A stretch of DNA of 64,000 nt from an uncultured Flavobacteriaceae bacterium. Lineage in GTDB: Bacteria; Bacteroidota; Bacteroidia; Flavobacteriales; Flavobacteriaceae. The position numbers and the translations under genes are program-made. Below are positions 8,773 to 17,671 of the stretch, in pieces; within the stretch, counting starts at the first letter, position 1; each line of letters opens with the position of its first letter. The notes beneath the pieces are model-generated. The model worked only from the letters and a program-made list of their open reading frames with translations. It was not told where the DNA came from and did no database searches. Location of the stretch: NCBI GenBank assembly GCA_947494715.1, contig CANLWG010000009.1, forward strand, positions 127,405 through 191,404, in the 5' to 3' direction.

Positions 8773-10137
8773 ATGGGGCAACGCAAATTTACACTTGAAG
8801 AAAATGAGATTCCGGAAAACTGGTACAATATCGTGGCCGATATGCCCAACAAGCCATTACCTCCCCTACATCCAGGAACATTGGAACCTATTGGTCCGGA
8901 AGCATTGGCCCCATTATTCCCGATGGCCCTTATTGAACAGGAAGTGAGTATGGAAAAATGGATTTCCATACCTGATGAGGTACGGAATATCTATGGGTTA
9001 TGGCGGCCTACACCTTTATATAGGGCTTATGGGCTGGAAAAGGCATTGGATACCCCGGCAAAGATTTATTATAAATATGAAGGAGTAAGTCCGTCCGGGT
9101 CACATAAACCCAATACAGCTGTTGCACAGGCCTACTATAATAAGAAAGAAGGGGTTAAAAGGATTACTACCGAGACCGGTGCGGGGCAATGGGGTAGTGC
9201 GTTGAGTTTCGCCTGCCAACATTTTGGCATCGATTGTGAAGTCTATATGGTAAAGCTCTCCTATAATCATAAGCCCTACCGCAAATCTATGATGAACACT
9301 TGGGGAGCAAAAGTATATGCTTCCCCAACTGACTTGACCGAGGCGGGCAAGAAGATTTTGGCCCAAGACCCAAATAGCCCAGGTTCTTTGGGAATAGCGA
9401 TCTCAGAGGCAGTAGAAGCGGCTATGCGCGATGATCAAACCAAATACGCCTTGGGGAGTGTACTCAACCATGTTAAGCTCCACCAAACCGTAATTGGGCA
9501 GGAGGCTATAAAACAAATGGAAAAAGCCGGGGATATGCCCGATATCGTAATCGCACCATTCGGTGGTGGCTCCAATTTTGCCGGAATCGCTTTTCCTTTT
9601 CTCCGATTGAATTTTGAAGAAGGCAAAAACATCCGTTGCATATCCAGTGAGCCTACATCATGCCCAAAATTGACGCGAGGTGTGTTCAAATATGATTTTG
9701 GAGATACCGGAGGTATGACGCCTCTATTACCAATGTATACCTTAGGGCACGATTTTGTACCGGCTCCCATACATGCAGGAGGGCTTCGTTATCACGGTGC
9801 AGGGGTCATTGTAAGCCAATTATTGAAGGATAAACTGATCGAAGCTGTTGCCCATGATAATTTGGAGGTTTTTGAAGCCGGAGTGCTTTTCGCAAAGGCC
9901 GAAGGTATAATCCCTGCTCCAGAAGCTACACATGGCATCGCTACGGTAATCGCGGAGGCAAATAAGTGCAAAGAGGAGGGGGTTTCAAAGACCATTCTTT
10001 TTAATCTTTGCGGACATGGCAATTTTGATATGAAGGCCTATGACGATTATTTTGAAGGGAAAATAATTAAGCATAAATTGACCCAAGAGGAAATCGACGC
10101 TTCTCTCGCAAAATTGAATACTCCCGATATACCTTAA
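8773..10137 (+). CDS. trpB: TrpB2-type tryptophan synthase beta chain
   Basis: PLP enzyme of the TrpB2 subfamily, 454 residues, longer than the about 400 of ordinary TrpB. It joins indole (or another nucleophile) to serine to give tryptophan. The PLP lysine is predicted at Lys112 (GSHKPNTAVAQAYY), the phosphate-binding glycines are in FGGGSNFAGIAF (about 264-275) and the C-terminal part has the family's LFNLCGHGNFDM. The N-terminal extension with PLPPLHPGT is typical of TrpB2. No trpA or other trp gene is nearby, so it stands alone between ribonucleotide reductase and a fucosidase. TrpB2 enzymes often act in indole salvage; which role applies here is open. Confidence 0.92.
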   Translation: MGQRKFTLEENEIPENWYNIVADMPNKPLPPLHPGTLEPIGPEALAPLFPMALIEQEVSMEKWISIPDEVRNIYGLWRPTPLYRAYGLEKALDTPAKIYYKYEGVSPSGSHKPNTAVAQAYYNKKEGVKRITTETGAGQWGSALSFACQHFGIDCEVYMVKLSYNHKPYRKSMMNTWGAKVYASPTDLTEAGKKILAQDPNSPGSLGIAISEAVEAAMRDDQTKYALGSVLNHVKLHQTVIGQEAIKQMEKAGDMPDIVIAPFGGGSNFAGIAFPFLRLNFEEGKNIRCISSEPTSCPKLTRGVFKYDFGDTGGMTPLLPMYTLGHDFVPAPIHAGGLRYHGAGVIVSQLLKDKLIEAVAHDNLEVFEAGVLFAKAEGIIPAPEATHGIATVIAEANKCKEEGVSKTILFNLCGHGNFDMKAYDDYFEGKIIKHKLTQEEIDASLAKLNTPDIP

Positions 10138-10154
10138 ATTCAGTACCTAGGATT

Positions 10155-11471
10155 ATGAAAAAATTGATTTTTACAGCCATTTTTCTTGCCATGACCTTTA
10201 CGGTTTTTGCCCAAGAGGTTTATGAACCCACAAAGGAAAATTTAGAAAATCGCCAATGGTTTCAAGATGCCAAATTCGGTCTTTTTGTGCATTGGGGGGT
10301 GTATAGTATTATGGGTGGTGGGGGTAACCCAAGTGTAGCGGAATGGTTTATGGAACAAAAGAAGATTCCCATTACCAAATATGAAAAACTACCAAACTTT
10401 TTTAATCCTATAAATTTTGATGCCGCGGAATGGGTACGAATGGTGAAGAATGCCGGGATGAAATATATTACCATTACCAGCAAGCATCATGACGGCTTTG
10501 CTATGTATGATTCCGATATTTCGGATTATAACATTGTGGATGCTACCCCGTATGGCAAAGATGTACTAAAAATGCTTGCCGAAGAGTGCAGAAAACAGGG
10601 AATAAAGCTCTTCTTCTACTATTCTCAGTTAGATTGGCACCATCCGGATTATTACCCTCGCGGAAGAACAGGCCAGGGATATACGGGCCGTACGGAAAGT
10701 GGCAATTGGAACAACTACATAGACTACATGAATGCCCAATTAAGTGAATTGTTGACCAACTATGGTGAGATCGGGGGAATATGGTTTGATGGTATGTGGG
10801 ATAAAAAGGATGCCGATTGGCAACATGTAGAGACCTATAAAATGATCCATAAACTTCAGCCTGGAGCCTTAATAGGCAGTAATCACCATGTAAACCCATA
10901 TCCAGGCGAGGATTTTCAAATGTTTGAACAAGACCTTCCAGGCGAGAATACTGCAGGATTCAATAAAGGGCCCATAAGCCAGCTTCCACTTGAGATGTGT
11001 CTTACGATTAATGGTTCTTGGGGGTTCAATCTATTGGACGATAATCATAAATCGCCCAAAGAATTGGTTCATATGCTGGTAAAGTCGGCTGGTAGGGACG
11101 CTAACTTGTTGTTAAATGTTGGGCCCATGCCCAATGGGGAAATACAATCTGAACATAAAGCGTCACTTAAGGCCATGGGTGAATGGATGACCCAAAACGG
11201 ACAGACCATCTATGGAACCAGAAAAGGAATTGTAGCCCCAGAAGATTGGGGGGTAAGCACCCAAAATGGAAAAACCCTTTATATCCATGTCTTGGATTGG
11301 GATAAGGAGGTCTTACTCATCAATCCATTTAAGGAAAAAATAAAATCAGTAACGTTCTATAAGGACAAAACCAAGGTCAATCATCGTTTGGATAAATATG
11401 GCCTTCTTCTGGAAATCCCAAAGGACAAAAAGGACGACGTTGATACGATTATAGAGGTAATCCTAAAATAG
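10155..11471 (+). CDS. Secreted alpha-L-fucosidase, GH29 family
   Basis: Retaining glycoside hydrolase of 438 residues that removes alpha-L-fucose from oligosaccharides or, in marine species, from algal fucans. A cleavable signal peptide is at 1-19 (ending FTVFA before QE). The family's HWGVYS (46-51) and KHHDGF (110-115, substrate-binding histidines) are present, and the nucleophile is predicted as Asp212 in IWFDGMWD. The domain ends near 355 (NLLLNVGPMPNGE), followed by a small beta domain. It starts 17 bases after trpB2 and faces the isomerase-family gene on the other strand with only 8 bases between. It borders the oxidoreductase/DUF1080 region, so its substrate may be part of the same glycan diet (inference). 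Confidence 0.93.
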   Translation: MKKLIFTAIFLAMTFTVFAQEVYEPTKENLENRQWFQDAKFGLFVHWGVYSIMGGGGNPSVAEWFMEQKKIPITKYEKLPNFFNPINFDAAEWVRMVKNAGMKYITITSKHHDGFAMYDSDISDYNIVDATPYGKDVLKMLAEECRKQGIKLFFYYSQLDWHHPDYYPRGRTGQGYTGRTESGNWNNYIDYMNAQLSELLTNYGEIGGIWFDGMWDKKDADWQHVETYKMIHKLQPGALIGSNHHVNPYPGEDFQMFEQDLPGENTAGFNKGPISQLPLEMCLTINGSWGFNLLDDNHKSPKELVHMLVKSAGRDANLLLNVGPMPNGEIQSEHKASLKAMGEWMTQNGQTIYGTRKGIVAPEDWGVSTQNGKTLYIHVLDWDKEVLLINPFKEKIKSVTFYKDKTKVNHRLDKYGLLLEIPKDKKDDVDTIIEVILK

Positions 11472-11479
11472 CCATTGGG

Positions 11480-12394
11480 CTATAAAAAACTATCCACCTT
11501 TTTGTAGGCATCGATAACGGCCTGCTCGCCGGCTTTACCCTGTTTGGAGTTTCCATGTTCCATACCCAATACGCCATCAAAACCTTTTTCATGGATCCAC
11601 TTAAAGACATTCTTATAGTTGATTTCGCCTGTGGTGGGCTCTTTTCGCCCTGGATTGTCACCAATCTGAATATATGCGATTTCATCCCAAGTGAGTTCCA
11701 TATTATGGATGAGGTGGCCTTCATTTTTCTGCATATGATAGATGTCGTACAATATTTTGCATGATGGACTATCTACCCCTTTACAAACCAAATAGGTCTG
11801 CTCCGATGTTCTCAAGTACAGATCCGGAGAATCTGATAGCGGTTCAAGTACCATAACCAGTCCATGGGGCTCAAAAATCTCCGCCCCTCTGCGCAAGGCT
11901 TCAATAACGTTTGCATTCTGCACACCTATAGGCAGGTTTCGTTCAAATCCGCCGGGAACAACAGTCATCCATTTCGCATTGACACGTTTGGCTACTTCTA
12001 CAGCTTTTTTACAGCCATCCAAGAATATGTCCAGATATTCTTGTTTGCCGGCAGCGAGCGTATTTGCCATGTTGCCACCTTTGTCTACCACGAAGACGCC
12101 CATGGTCATATTACGTTTTGCAAGAGTTTCTCCCATTTTGGTCTGTAAGGCTACGTCACGCTTCATCATGCCATTATCCTCAAAGGCAGTAAACCCCTGA
12201 TCTGCCATGAAATTGATTTGGTCTATGGGGTCTTCTCCTGCAAGTTCCTTGAACATGCCTAAATGTGGGGCATACTTTAGGTTAAACTTGTAGGGAGCCT
12301 CTAGTTTGCGATCCTTGGCATATGCCATTGCCCCGCCCATAGAAATTGCTCCACTACCCAATGCGGTTTTCTGTATAAAACTTCGTCTTTTCAT
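11480..12394 (-). CDS. Exported TIM-barrel protein, hydroxypyruvate isomerase family
   Basis: Xylose-isomerase-like TIM barrel (AP_endonuc_2 superfamily) of 304 residues, nearest to hydroxypyruvate isomerase-like proteins. The N-terminus is a Tat signal (MKRRSFIQK, hydrophobic to about 24, cleavage near AMAYA), so it folds inside and acts in the periplasm. Candidate metal ligands are in VLEPLSDSP (Glu), LYDIYHMQ (Asp and His) and LGMEHGNS (Glu). A periplasmic location does not fit hydroxypyruvate metabolism. In keto-glycoside loci, proteins of this fold act as isomerases or lyases on oxidised sugars, so that role is proposed. It ends the operon with the GMC oxidoreductase and its small subunit; 10 bases separate it from the latter. 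Confidence 0.85.
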   Translation of the reverse strand: MKRRSFIQKTALGSGAISMGGAMAYAKDRKLEAPYKFNLKYAPHLGMFKELAGEDPIDQINFMADQGFTAFEDNGMMKRDVALQTKMGETLAKRNMTMGVFVVDKGGNMANTLAAGKQEYLDIFLDGCKKAVEVAKRVNAKWMTVVPGGFERNLPIGVQNANVIEALRRGAEIFEPHGLVMVLEPLSDSPDLYLRTSEQTYLVCKGVDSPSCKILYDIYHMQKNEGHLIHNMELTWDEIAYIQIGDNPGRKEPTTGEINYKNVFKWIHEKGFDGVLGMEHGNSKQGKAGEQAVIDAYKKVDSFL

Positions 12395-12404
12395 GAATTT
12401 ATCT

Positions 12405-13052
12405 TTATATGGACCAGGCCTTGCCTCCGGTTAATTCCTGAACATCACCACAACCAATATAATCCCCAGGCACTGGGAGGTATTCCAAAACCTGTTCTCC
12501 TACATATTCAGAGGTTTTATAACCCCAAATGGTCATATCCCTTAGATTGTTGGCAAAAGCAAAACGGGAAATAATATCATCCAAATTTGCCTCATTTCCT
12601 TCTGCAATGGCCTCATTGTATTGTTGAATGGCCTCCAGGTTATTAGCCTCGTCCTCTTTGGTTACTTTAAGGGATTCTGCAAGAACGGCTTCCAAATCTT
12701 CGGAAGAAAGGTCTCCCGCTTTTTCCTTTCCGGAATTTTGTAAAGCCTTGTCAAGAAAATGGCCCATAGACATTTTTGCGAAATCCTGCTCTTCCTTTTC
12801 CACGACCTGGTCCACAAAACGGTCAATAAAGATATGCACCTGAACTTCGGATGCTGAAGGCGTATCCGTTTTCGGAAGAATAATATCTACCAATTTGGTC
12901 AATGCAGCTCCTTCGTCTTGGGTAAAGAAATCCGGCGTCCATTCCAAGGCCACATTGTTTTTACAGCTCTGCATTAAGCTGATCAGTGTTGGGGTAGCAA
13001 CGGAATAGCCCATGGCGAGCCCCATATTTTTAAGCGCTTTTCTTCTATCCAT
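12405..13052 (-). CDS. Gluconate 2-dehydrogenase subunit 3-type small subunit
   Basis: A 215-residue protein of the Gluconate_2-dh3 family (PF13618). Such small subunits carry the Tat signal for the GMC flavoprotein, which has none and is exported as a passenger ('hitch-hiker'). Here the N-terminus has the twin arginine (MDRRKALKN) and a hydrophobic stretch ending in a possible lipobox (LMQSC), so the complex may be membrane-anchored. The start overlaps the stop of the GMC gene by one base (TAATG), implying coupled translation in a fixed ratio. This is the only small subunit for three GMC paralogues in the window. Confidence 0.9.
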   Translation of the reverse strand: MDRRKALKNMGLAMGYSVATPTLISLMQSCKNNVALEWTPDFFTQDEGAALTKLVDIILPKTDTPSASEVQVHIFIDRFVDQVVEKEEQDFAKMSMGHFLDKALQNSGKEKAGDLSSEDLEAVLAESLKVTKEDEANNLEAIQQYNEAIAEGNEANLDDIISRFAFANNLRDMTIWGYKTSEYVGEQVLEYLPVPGDYIGCGDVQELTGGKAWSI

Positions 13053-14764
13053 TATATATTTCCTTTTTTAAGTTCTTTTGCTGCATGATCGGCCGCTCGG
13101 GCCGTGAAGGCCATATAGGTCAACGATGGGTTTACACAACTGGCCGAGGTCATAAAAGCACCATCCGTTACATAAACATTGGGTACTGCATGGACCTGAT
13201 TATTTCCGTTAAGCACCGAAGTTTTTGGGCTTCTTCCCATACGAGCGGTTCCCATTTCATGAATGCCAAGGCCTAAAGCACCTGGACTATCAAAGGGTTC
13301 CACATCGTGTAGACCGGCCTTTTCCAACATTTCGACAGCGGAGGCTTTCATGTCCTTTCGCATCTCATATTCATTCTCTCGCAATTCGGCATCAAAAGTT
13401 AATGTCGGTAACCCCCATTGATCCTTTTTATCGTAGTCCAAGGTAAATCTATTGTCCTCATAGGGCAAGACCTCCCCGAAACCACCCATTCCAAAGGTCC
13501 ATCCCCCCGGTTTTAAAATGGCATCCTTCATTTCCTTTCCATAACCGAGCTCTGCAATACTATCGTCCCAATTGCCCCTGCCGGCCCCGCCTTGATATCC
13601 GAAGCCTCTTTTGTATTCCTTACGATTGGATTCTCCTCCGAGATTTCTAAAGCGTGGGACATATATACCATTCGGTTTTCTTCCTTTATAATATTTGTCA
13701 TCAAAACCGTCAAACTTACCTTGGGCGCCCACTCTAAGATGATGATCCATGATGTTACGGCCCAATTGATCCGAATCATTACCTAAACCGCTGGGAAACC
13801 TATCCGACTTGGATTGCATCAATATAGAGGTCGATGCCATCGCGGAAGCACAAAGGAAGATAACCTTGGCCTTGAATTCATGACTCTCTTTTGTGGTACG
13901 GTCAATAACCTTTACACCGGTGGCCCTTTTGGTATCCGGATCATATAATATTTCATGAACAATAGAATCTGGTCGTAATGTCATATTTCCTGTACGTTCC
14001 GCCGCTGGTAGGGTAGAGGAAAGACTACTGAAATACCCACCGAAAGGACATCCGCGTATGCAGCGGTTCCTAAATTGGCATTTAGTACGTCCATCAAATT
14101 TCTTGTCTCCTGTAATGTGTGCTACCCGTCCTGCGGTGACAATACGGCCATCAAAATTTTCGGCAACCTTTTCCCTAACATGTTGTTCTACACAATTCAG
14201 TTCCATCATGGGTAGAAACTGCCCGTCCGGCAATTGTGGAAGCTCAAGAAGTTCCCCACTTACCCCAATGTAGGATTCTACCTTGTCATACCAAGGTGCA
14301 ATGTCCCTGTAACGCACCGGCCAATCCACGGCAATTCCTTCGCGTTTGTTCGCTTCAAAGTCGATATCGCTCCAACGGTAACTATGGCGTCCCCATTGTA
14401 GGGAACGTCCCCCCAAATGATAACCACGCATCCAATCAAAACGTTTGATTTCGTTGTAGGGATGCTCCAAGTCGTTCACGAACCACATATGGCTGGCCGC
14501 CTGCGTGGTATAACCCGTTCGTGATTGTTTAAGTTGTTGGGTCTTCTGTTCTAAAGTAGGTTGACCACCATTGGGAAAATCCCAAGAGTCTAAATTGGCG
14601 GTCTCATAGTCTTGAATATGTTTGACCATTTTACCTCGTTCCAGAACCAATGTTTTTAATCCATTTTCACACAATTCTTTTGCGGCCCAGCCTCCGCTGA
14701 TACCAGTTCCGACAACAATGGCGTCATACGACGCCTGTTCGTCGTTGTAATAAAATTTGCTCAT
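13052..14764 (-). CDS. GMC oxidoreductase with iron-sulfur motif (paralogue 1)
   Basis: FAD-dependent sugar dehydrogenase of the GMC superfamily, 570 residues. FAD-binding Rossmann motif at about 14-32 (AIVVGTGISGGWAAKEL). Active-site pair His502 (IHEMGTARMG) and Asn545 (NPSLT), placed as in pyranose 2-oxidase. Cys229, Cys235 and Cys239 (CX5CX3C, ending RGCPFGG) match the spacing I recall for the 3Fe-4S cluster of bacterial FAD-glucose dehydrogenase. There is no signal peptide; the small subunit encoded next probably carries it through Tat. Relatives oxidise C1 or C3 of sugars and pass electrons to a cytochrome c, and none is encoded here. C3 oxidation is inferred from the DUF1080 neighbours. 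Confidence 0.92.
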   Translation of the reverse strand: MSKFYYNDEQASYDAIVVGTGISGGWAAKELCENGLKTLVLERGKMVKHIQDYETANLDSWDFPNGGQPTLEQKTQQLKQSRTGYTTQAASHMWFVNDLEHPYNEIKRFDWMRGYHLGGRSLQWGRHSYRWSDIDFEANKREGIAVDWPVRYRDIAPWYDKVESYIGVSGELLELPQLPDGQFLPMMELNCVEQHVREKVAENFDGRIVTAGRVAHITGDKKFDGRTKCQFRNRCIRGCPFGGYFSSLSSTLPAAERTGNMTLRPDSIVHEILYDPDTKRATGVKVIDRTTKESHEFKAKVIFLCASAMASTSILMQSKSDRFPSGLGNDSDQLGRNIMDHHLRVGAQGKFDGFDDKYYKGRKPNGIYVPRFRNLGGESNRKEYKRGFGYQGGAGRGNWDDSIAELGYGKEMKDAILKPGGWTFGMGGFGEVLPYEDNRFTLDYDKKDQWGLPTLTFDAELRENEYEMRKDMKASAVEMLEKAGLHDVEPFDSPGALGLGIHEMGTARMGRSPKTSVLNGNNQVHAVPNVYVTDGAFMTSASCVNPSLTYMAFTARAADHAAKELKKGNI

Positions 14765-14807
14765 GTACCTGATTGTTTATGCCCTAAATGTATTAAATAT
14801 AAAATTA

Positions 14808-14868
14808 ATTTTCTACATTTAAACGCTATACTCCTTGCAGTATGGTCTACTATATCGATGTAGAAAAT
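14808..14868. promoter_or_regulatory. Perfect 11-bp inverted repeat in divergent promoter region
   Basis: ATTTTCTACAT (14808-14818) and its exact reverse complement (14858-14868) flank 39 bases that hold a smaller dyad ATACT/AGTAT (14827-14842). It fills the 141-base space between the GMC gene and the divergent exported isomerase-family gene. TACATTTA at 14814-14821 resembles a -7 box. It is probably a paired operator; the regulator is not encoded in the window. Confidence 0.5.
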
Positions 14869-14905
14869 CAGCAGCGATTCATAAGCAAACAACTAACCCT
14901 GTACC

Positions 14906-15907
14906 ATGAGAAGAAGACATTTTATACAAAATGGCTCCCAAGCGGGCCTGGCACTATCCCTTTTAGGGATTCATGCCTGTAAGGAAGAAAAGAAAAAAGA
15001 TTCCAAAGAAACAGAAGAAAATACGATGATGGAAGAAACCGCCCCTTTCTTTAAACTGTCCTTGGCCCAATGGTCCATTCATAAAATGATACGGGAAAAT
15101 GGGGTAGATCCTTACACATTTGCCGAGAAAGCAAAAAAATGGGGTTTTACCGGCATTGAATATGTAAATCAGCTTTACAATACCGAATTGGAGGCAGCCA
15201 ATTATTCTGATGAGGCCATGGCCGCTTTTGTGGAAAAATGCAATGCGGAAGCAAAAAAACATGGTGTTAAAAATGTTTTGATAATGGTAGATGGAGAAGG
15301 TGGAATGGCCGTGCCGGATGCGAACGAGCGTAAGCAAACAGTGGAAAACCACCACAAATGGGTCGATGCTGCCGCAGCTATGGGATGCCACGCCATAAGG
15401 GTAAACCTTTATGGAACGGACGACCCAAAAATCTGGAAGGAAGCTTCCGTAGATTCCCTTACCCAATTATCTGCATATGCCAAGGATAAAAACATAAACG
15501 TAATAGTGGAGAACCATGGTGGACTTTCTTCCAACGGTGCAATGGTGGCGGATGTTATGGAAACCGTAAACATGGATAATTGTGGTACGCTACCCGATTT
15601 CGGGAATTTTTGTATCCGAAGGAACGACCCGGATGATTATACCAAGGGGTGTGCCGAAATGTACGATATTTATCAAGGGGTAACTGAATTAATGCAACAT
15701 GCCAAAGCGGTGAGCGCCAAATCCCACGAATTTGATGCCAATGGAAATGAGACCCAAATTGATTATACAAAAATGCTCCAAATTGTGAAGGATGCAGGTT
15801 ACACCGGTTACATTGGTGTGGAGTATGAAGGGAGTGAATTGAGTGAGGAGGAAGGTATTTTGGCAACTAGGGAATTGATGCTCAATGCTGCTAAAAAGTT
15901 AAGCTGA
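14906..15907 (+). CDS. Exported sugar isomerase/epimerase-family TIM barrel
   Basis: TIM-barrel protein of the AP_endonuc_2 (sugar phosphate isomerase/epimerase) superfamily, 333 residues. The N-terminus reads MRRRHFIQ, a twin-arginine signal followed by a hydrophobic stretch ending LLGIHAC, so it is probably a Tat-exported lipoprotein with Cys25 as the lipidated residue. Candidate metal ligands: Glu in VIVENHGG, Asp in LPDFGNF, His in AKSHEF, Glu in GVEYEGS. Export rules out a phosphorylated cytoplasmic substrate; isomerisation or elimination of an oxidised sugar or glycoside is a better guess. It is divergent from the GMC operon and heads a plus-strand run with DinB, transporter and Gfo/Idh/MocA genes. 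Confidence 0.85.
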   Translation: MRRRHFIQNGSQAGLALSLLGIHACKEEKKKDSKETEENTMMEETAPFFKLSLAQWSIHKMIRENGVDPYTFAEKAKKWGFTGIEYVNQLYNTELEAANYSDEAMAAFVEKCNAEAKKHGVKNVLIMVDGEGGMAVPDANERKQTVENHHKWVDAAAAMGCHAIRVNLYGTDDPKIWKEASVDSLTQLSAYAKDKNINVIVENHGGLSSNGAMVADVMETVNMDNCGTLPDFGNFCIRRNDPDDYTKGCAEMYDIYQGVTELMQHAKAVSAKSHEFDANGNETQIDYTKMLQIVKDAGYTGYIGVEYEGSELSEEEGILATRELMLNAAKKLS

Positions 15908-15926
15908 TACCAAAGCAATACAGTTT

Positions 15927-16370
15927 ATGAAAGTTTTTTTTAACCAGCTTTTTGATTACAATTTTTATTGCAACAAAAAACTTATTGAGAAGTGTAGTGC
16001 CATTGAAACCGTTCCCGAAAAAAGCATTATACTCTTTAGTCATATCCTAAATGCTCATCATATTTGGAATGCCAGGATTCTTGGAAAACCTCCCGAATAT
16101 AAGGTCTGGCAATCCCATGACATTAAAGATTGGGGCGATATACATTACGAAAATCAAAGGAGTTCTTTCGAGATTACCACCAATTCGGATGATTTTGAAA
16201 AACGGATCGATTATGAAAATGCCGAGGGGCGTTTGTTTGCCAATACCCTACAGGATATTCTATTCCACATCATTAATCATTCCTCACACCATCGGGGTCA
16301 GATAGCCATGGATTTTAGGGCCAACAACTTGGAACCATTACCATTGGATTATATTCATTACAAACGTTAA
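15927..16370 (+). CDS. DinB-family four-helix protein
   Basis: A 147-residue DinB/YfiT-like protein. Members are four-helix bundles with three metal-binding histidines; some are thiol S-transferases, many have no known role. Here the likely ligands are in FSHILNAHHIW (about 38-48) and INHSSHHRGQI (about 114-124), the usual positions. No signal peptide. It starts 19 bases after the exported isomerase-family gene and ends 17 bases before the transporter gene, so it is probably on the same transcript, although nothing links it to sugar metabolism by sequence. Confidence 0.85.
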   Translation: MKVFFNQLFDYNFYCNKKLIEKCSAIETVPEKSIILFSHILNAHHIWNARILGKPPEYKVWQSHDIKDWGDIHYENQRSSFEITTNSDDFEKRIDYENAEGRLFANTLQDILFHIINHSSHHRGQIAMDFRANNLEPLPLDYIHYKR

Positions 16371-16387
16371 CGGAAAGTATAGGCCTT

Positions 16388-17614
16388 ATGAAAACAGGAG
16401 TTCGTTTGCAACTATCCCTAATGATGTTTTTGGAATTTTTTGTATGGGGCAGTTGGTATGTTACCATGGGGATTTATCTACCGAACACCTTAGGGTCGGA
16501 TGGTGCCGAGATAGCAATGGCGTATTCTACACAATCCTGGGGCGCAATTTTGGCCCCATTTATCATTGGTCTTATTGCCGACCGTTATTTTAATGCAGAA
16601 CGTATTTTAGGAGTGTTGCATCTCTTAGGGGCAGTATTGATGTACCTCTTGTACCAAACTACTGACTTTACCTTGTTTTTCCCTTATTTACTGGCCTATA
16701 TGATTTTGTACATGTCCAGCTTGGCCTTGGTCAATTCGGTATCCTTTAACCAAATGAAGAATCCCGCCAAGGAGTTTTCCCAAGTTCGTGTTTTTGGAAC
16801 TATTGGATGGATTGCGGCCGGACTCCTTATTAGTTATTTGAATTGGGATTCTCAGGAAGGTATATCTGAAGGCATCTTAAGAAACACTTTTTTAATGGCT
16901 GCAATTTCATCTGCCCTACTCGGAGTCTTTTGTTTTACACTACCCAAAACACCTCCAAGAATGGACAGAACAAGGAAAATGAGTGTTTCGGACATTTTAG
17001 GATTGGAGGCATTGGGGCTGTTGAAAGATCGAAATTTTTTAGTCTTCTTTATGGCATCTGTCCTTATTTGTATTCCCTTGGCCTTCTATTACCAACATGC
17101 AGGACAGTTTTTGGGGGAGATTGGAGTGGCCAACCCTGCAGGAAAGATGACCATTGGTCAGATTTCGGAAATTCTTTTCATGCTTCTACTCCCTTTCTTT
17201 TTCAGAAAATATGGATTTAAAAAAACCATGTTGGTGGCTATGTTGGCCTGGGCCTTGCGTTATGTACTATTTGCCTATGGTAATCCGGGTGAGTTGGCAT
17301 TTTTATTATTATTGGGGATTGCTTTACACGGTATCTGTTACGATTTTTTCTTCGTTTCCGGACAGATTTATACTGATAGCAAGGCAAGCACCCACATTAA
17401 AAGTGCCGCCCAGGGATTGATTACTTTGGCCACCTACGGCGTGGGGATGCTTATTGGCTTTTGGATCGCTGGTAAAATTACGGATATCTACATTTCTACT
17501 GGTGGTGCCCACACATGGGAAATTATATGGCTGTATCCGGCGGCATTTGCTCTTTTGGTATTTTTTCTATTTTTCATTTTCTTCAAGAACGAAAAAATCA
17601 CCTATAAAACTTAG
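16388..17614 (+). CDS. MFS transporter, nucleoside:H+ symporter (NupG-like) family
   Basis: Integral membrane protein of 408 residues with about twelve hydrophobic segments, from LQLSLMMFLEFFVWGSWYV at the N-terminus to LYPAAFALLVFFLFFIFF at the C-terminus. The FFVWGSWY start and QVRVFGTIGWI (about 136-146) are characteristic of the NupG/XapB family. In Bacteroidetes such carriers are often found beside sugar isomerase and Gfo/Idh/MocA genes rather than nucleoside genes, so it may import the sugar or keto-sugar made by the exported enzymes of this locus (inference). It lies between the exported isomerase-family gene and the Gfo/Idh/MocA gene on the same strand. Confidence 0.88.
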   Translation: MKTGVRLQLSLMMFLEFFVWGSWYVTMGIYLPNTLGSDGAEIAMAYSTQSWGAILAPFIIGLIADRYFNAERILGVLHLLGAVLMYLLYQTTDFTLFFPYLLAYMILYMSSLALVNSVSFNQMKNPAKEFSQVRVFGTIGWIAAGLLISYLNWDSQEGISEGILRNTFLMAAISSALLGVFCFTLPKTPPRMDRTRKMSVSDILGLEALGLLKDRNFLVFFMASVLICIPLAFYYQHAGQFLGEIGVANPAGKMTIGQISEILFMLLLPFFFRKYGFKKTMLVAMLAWALRYVLFAYGNPGELAFLLLLGIALHGICYDFFFVSGQIYTDSKASTHIKSAAQGLITLATYGVGMLIGFWIAGKITDIYISTGGAHTWEIIWLYPAAFALLVFFLFFIFFKNEKITYKT

Positions 17615-17671
17615 ATATTTTCTATATATTAATCACATAAAAATCAACACCTATTTTTAAAGTATACCATT

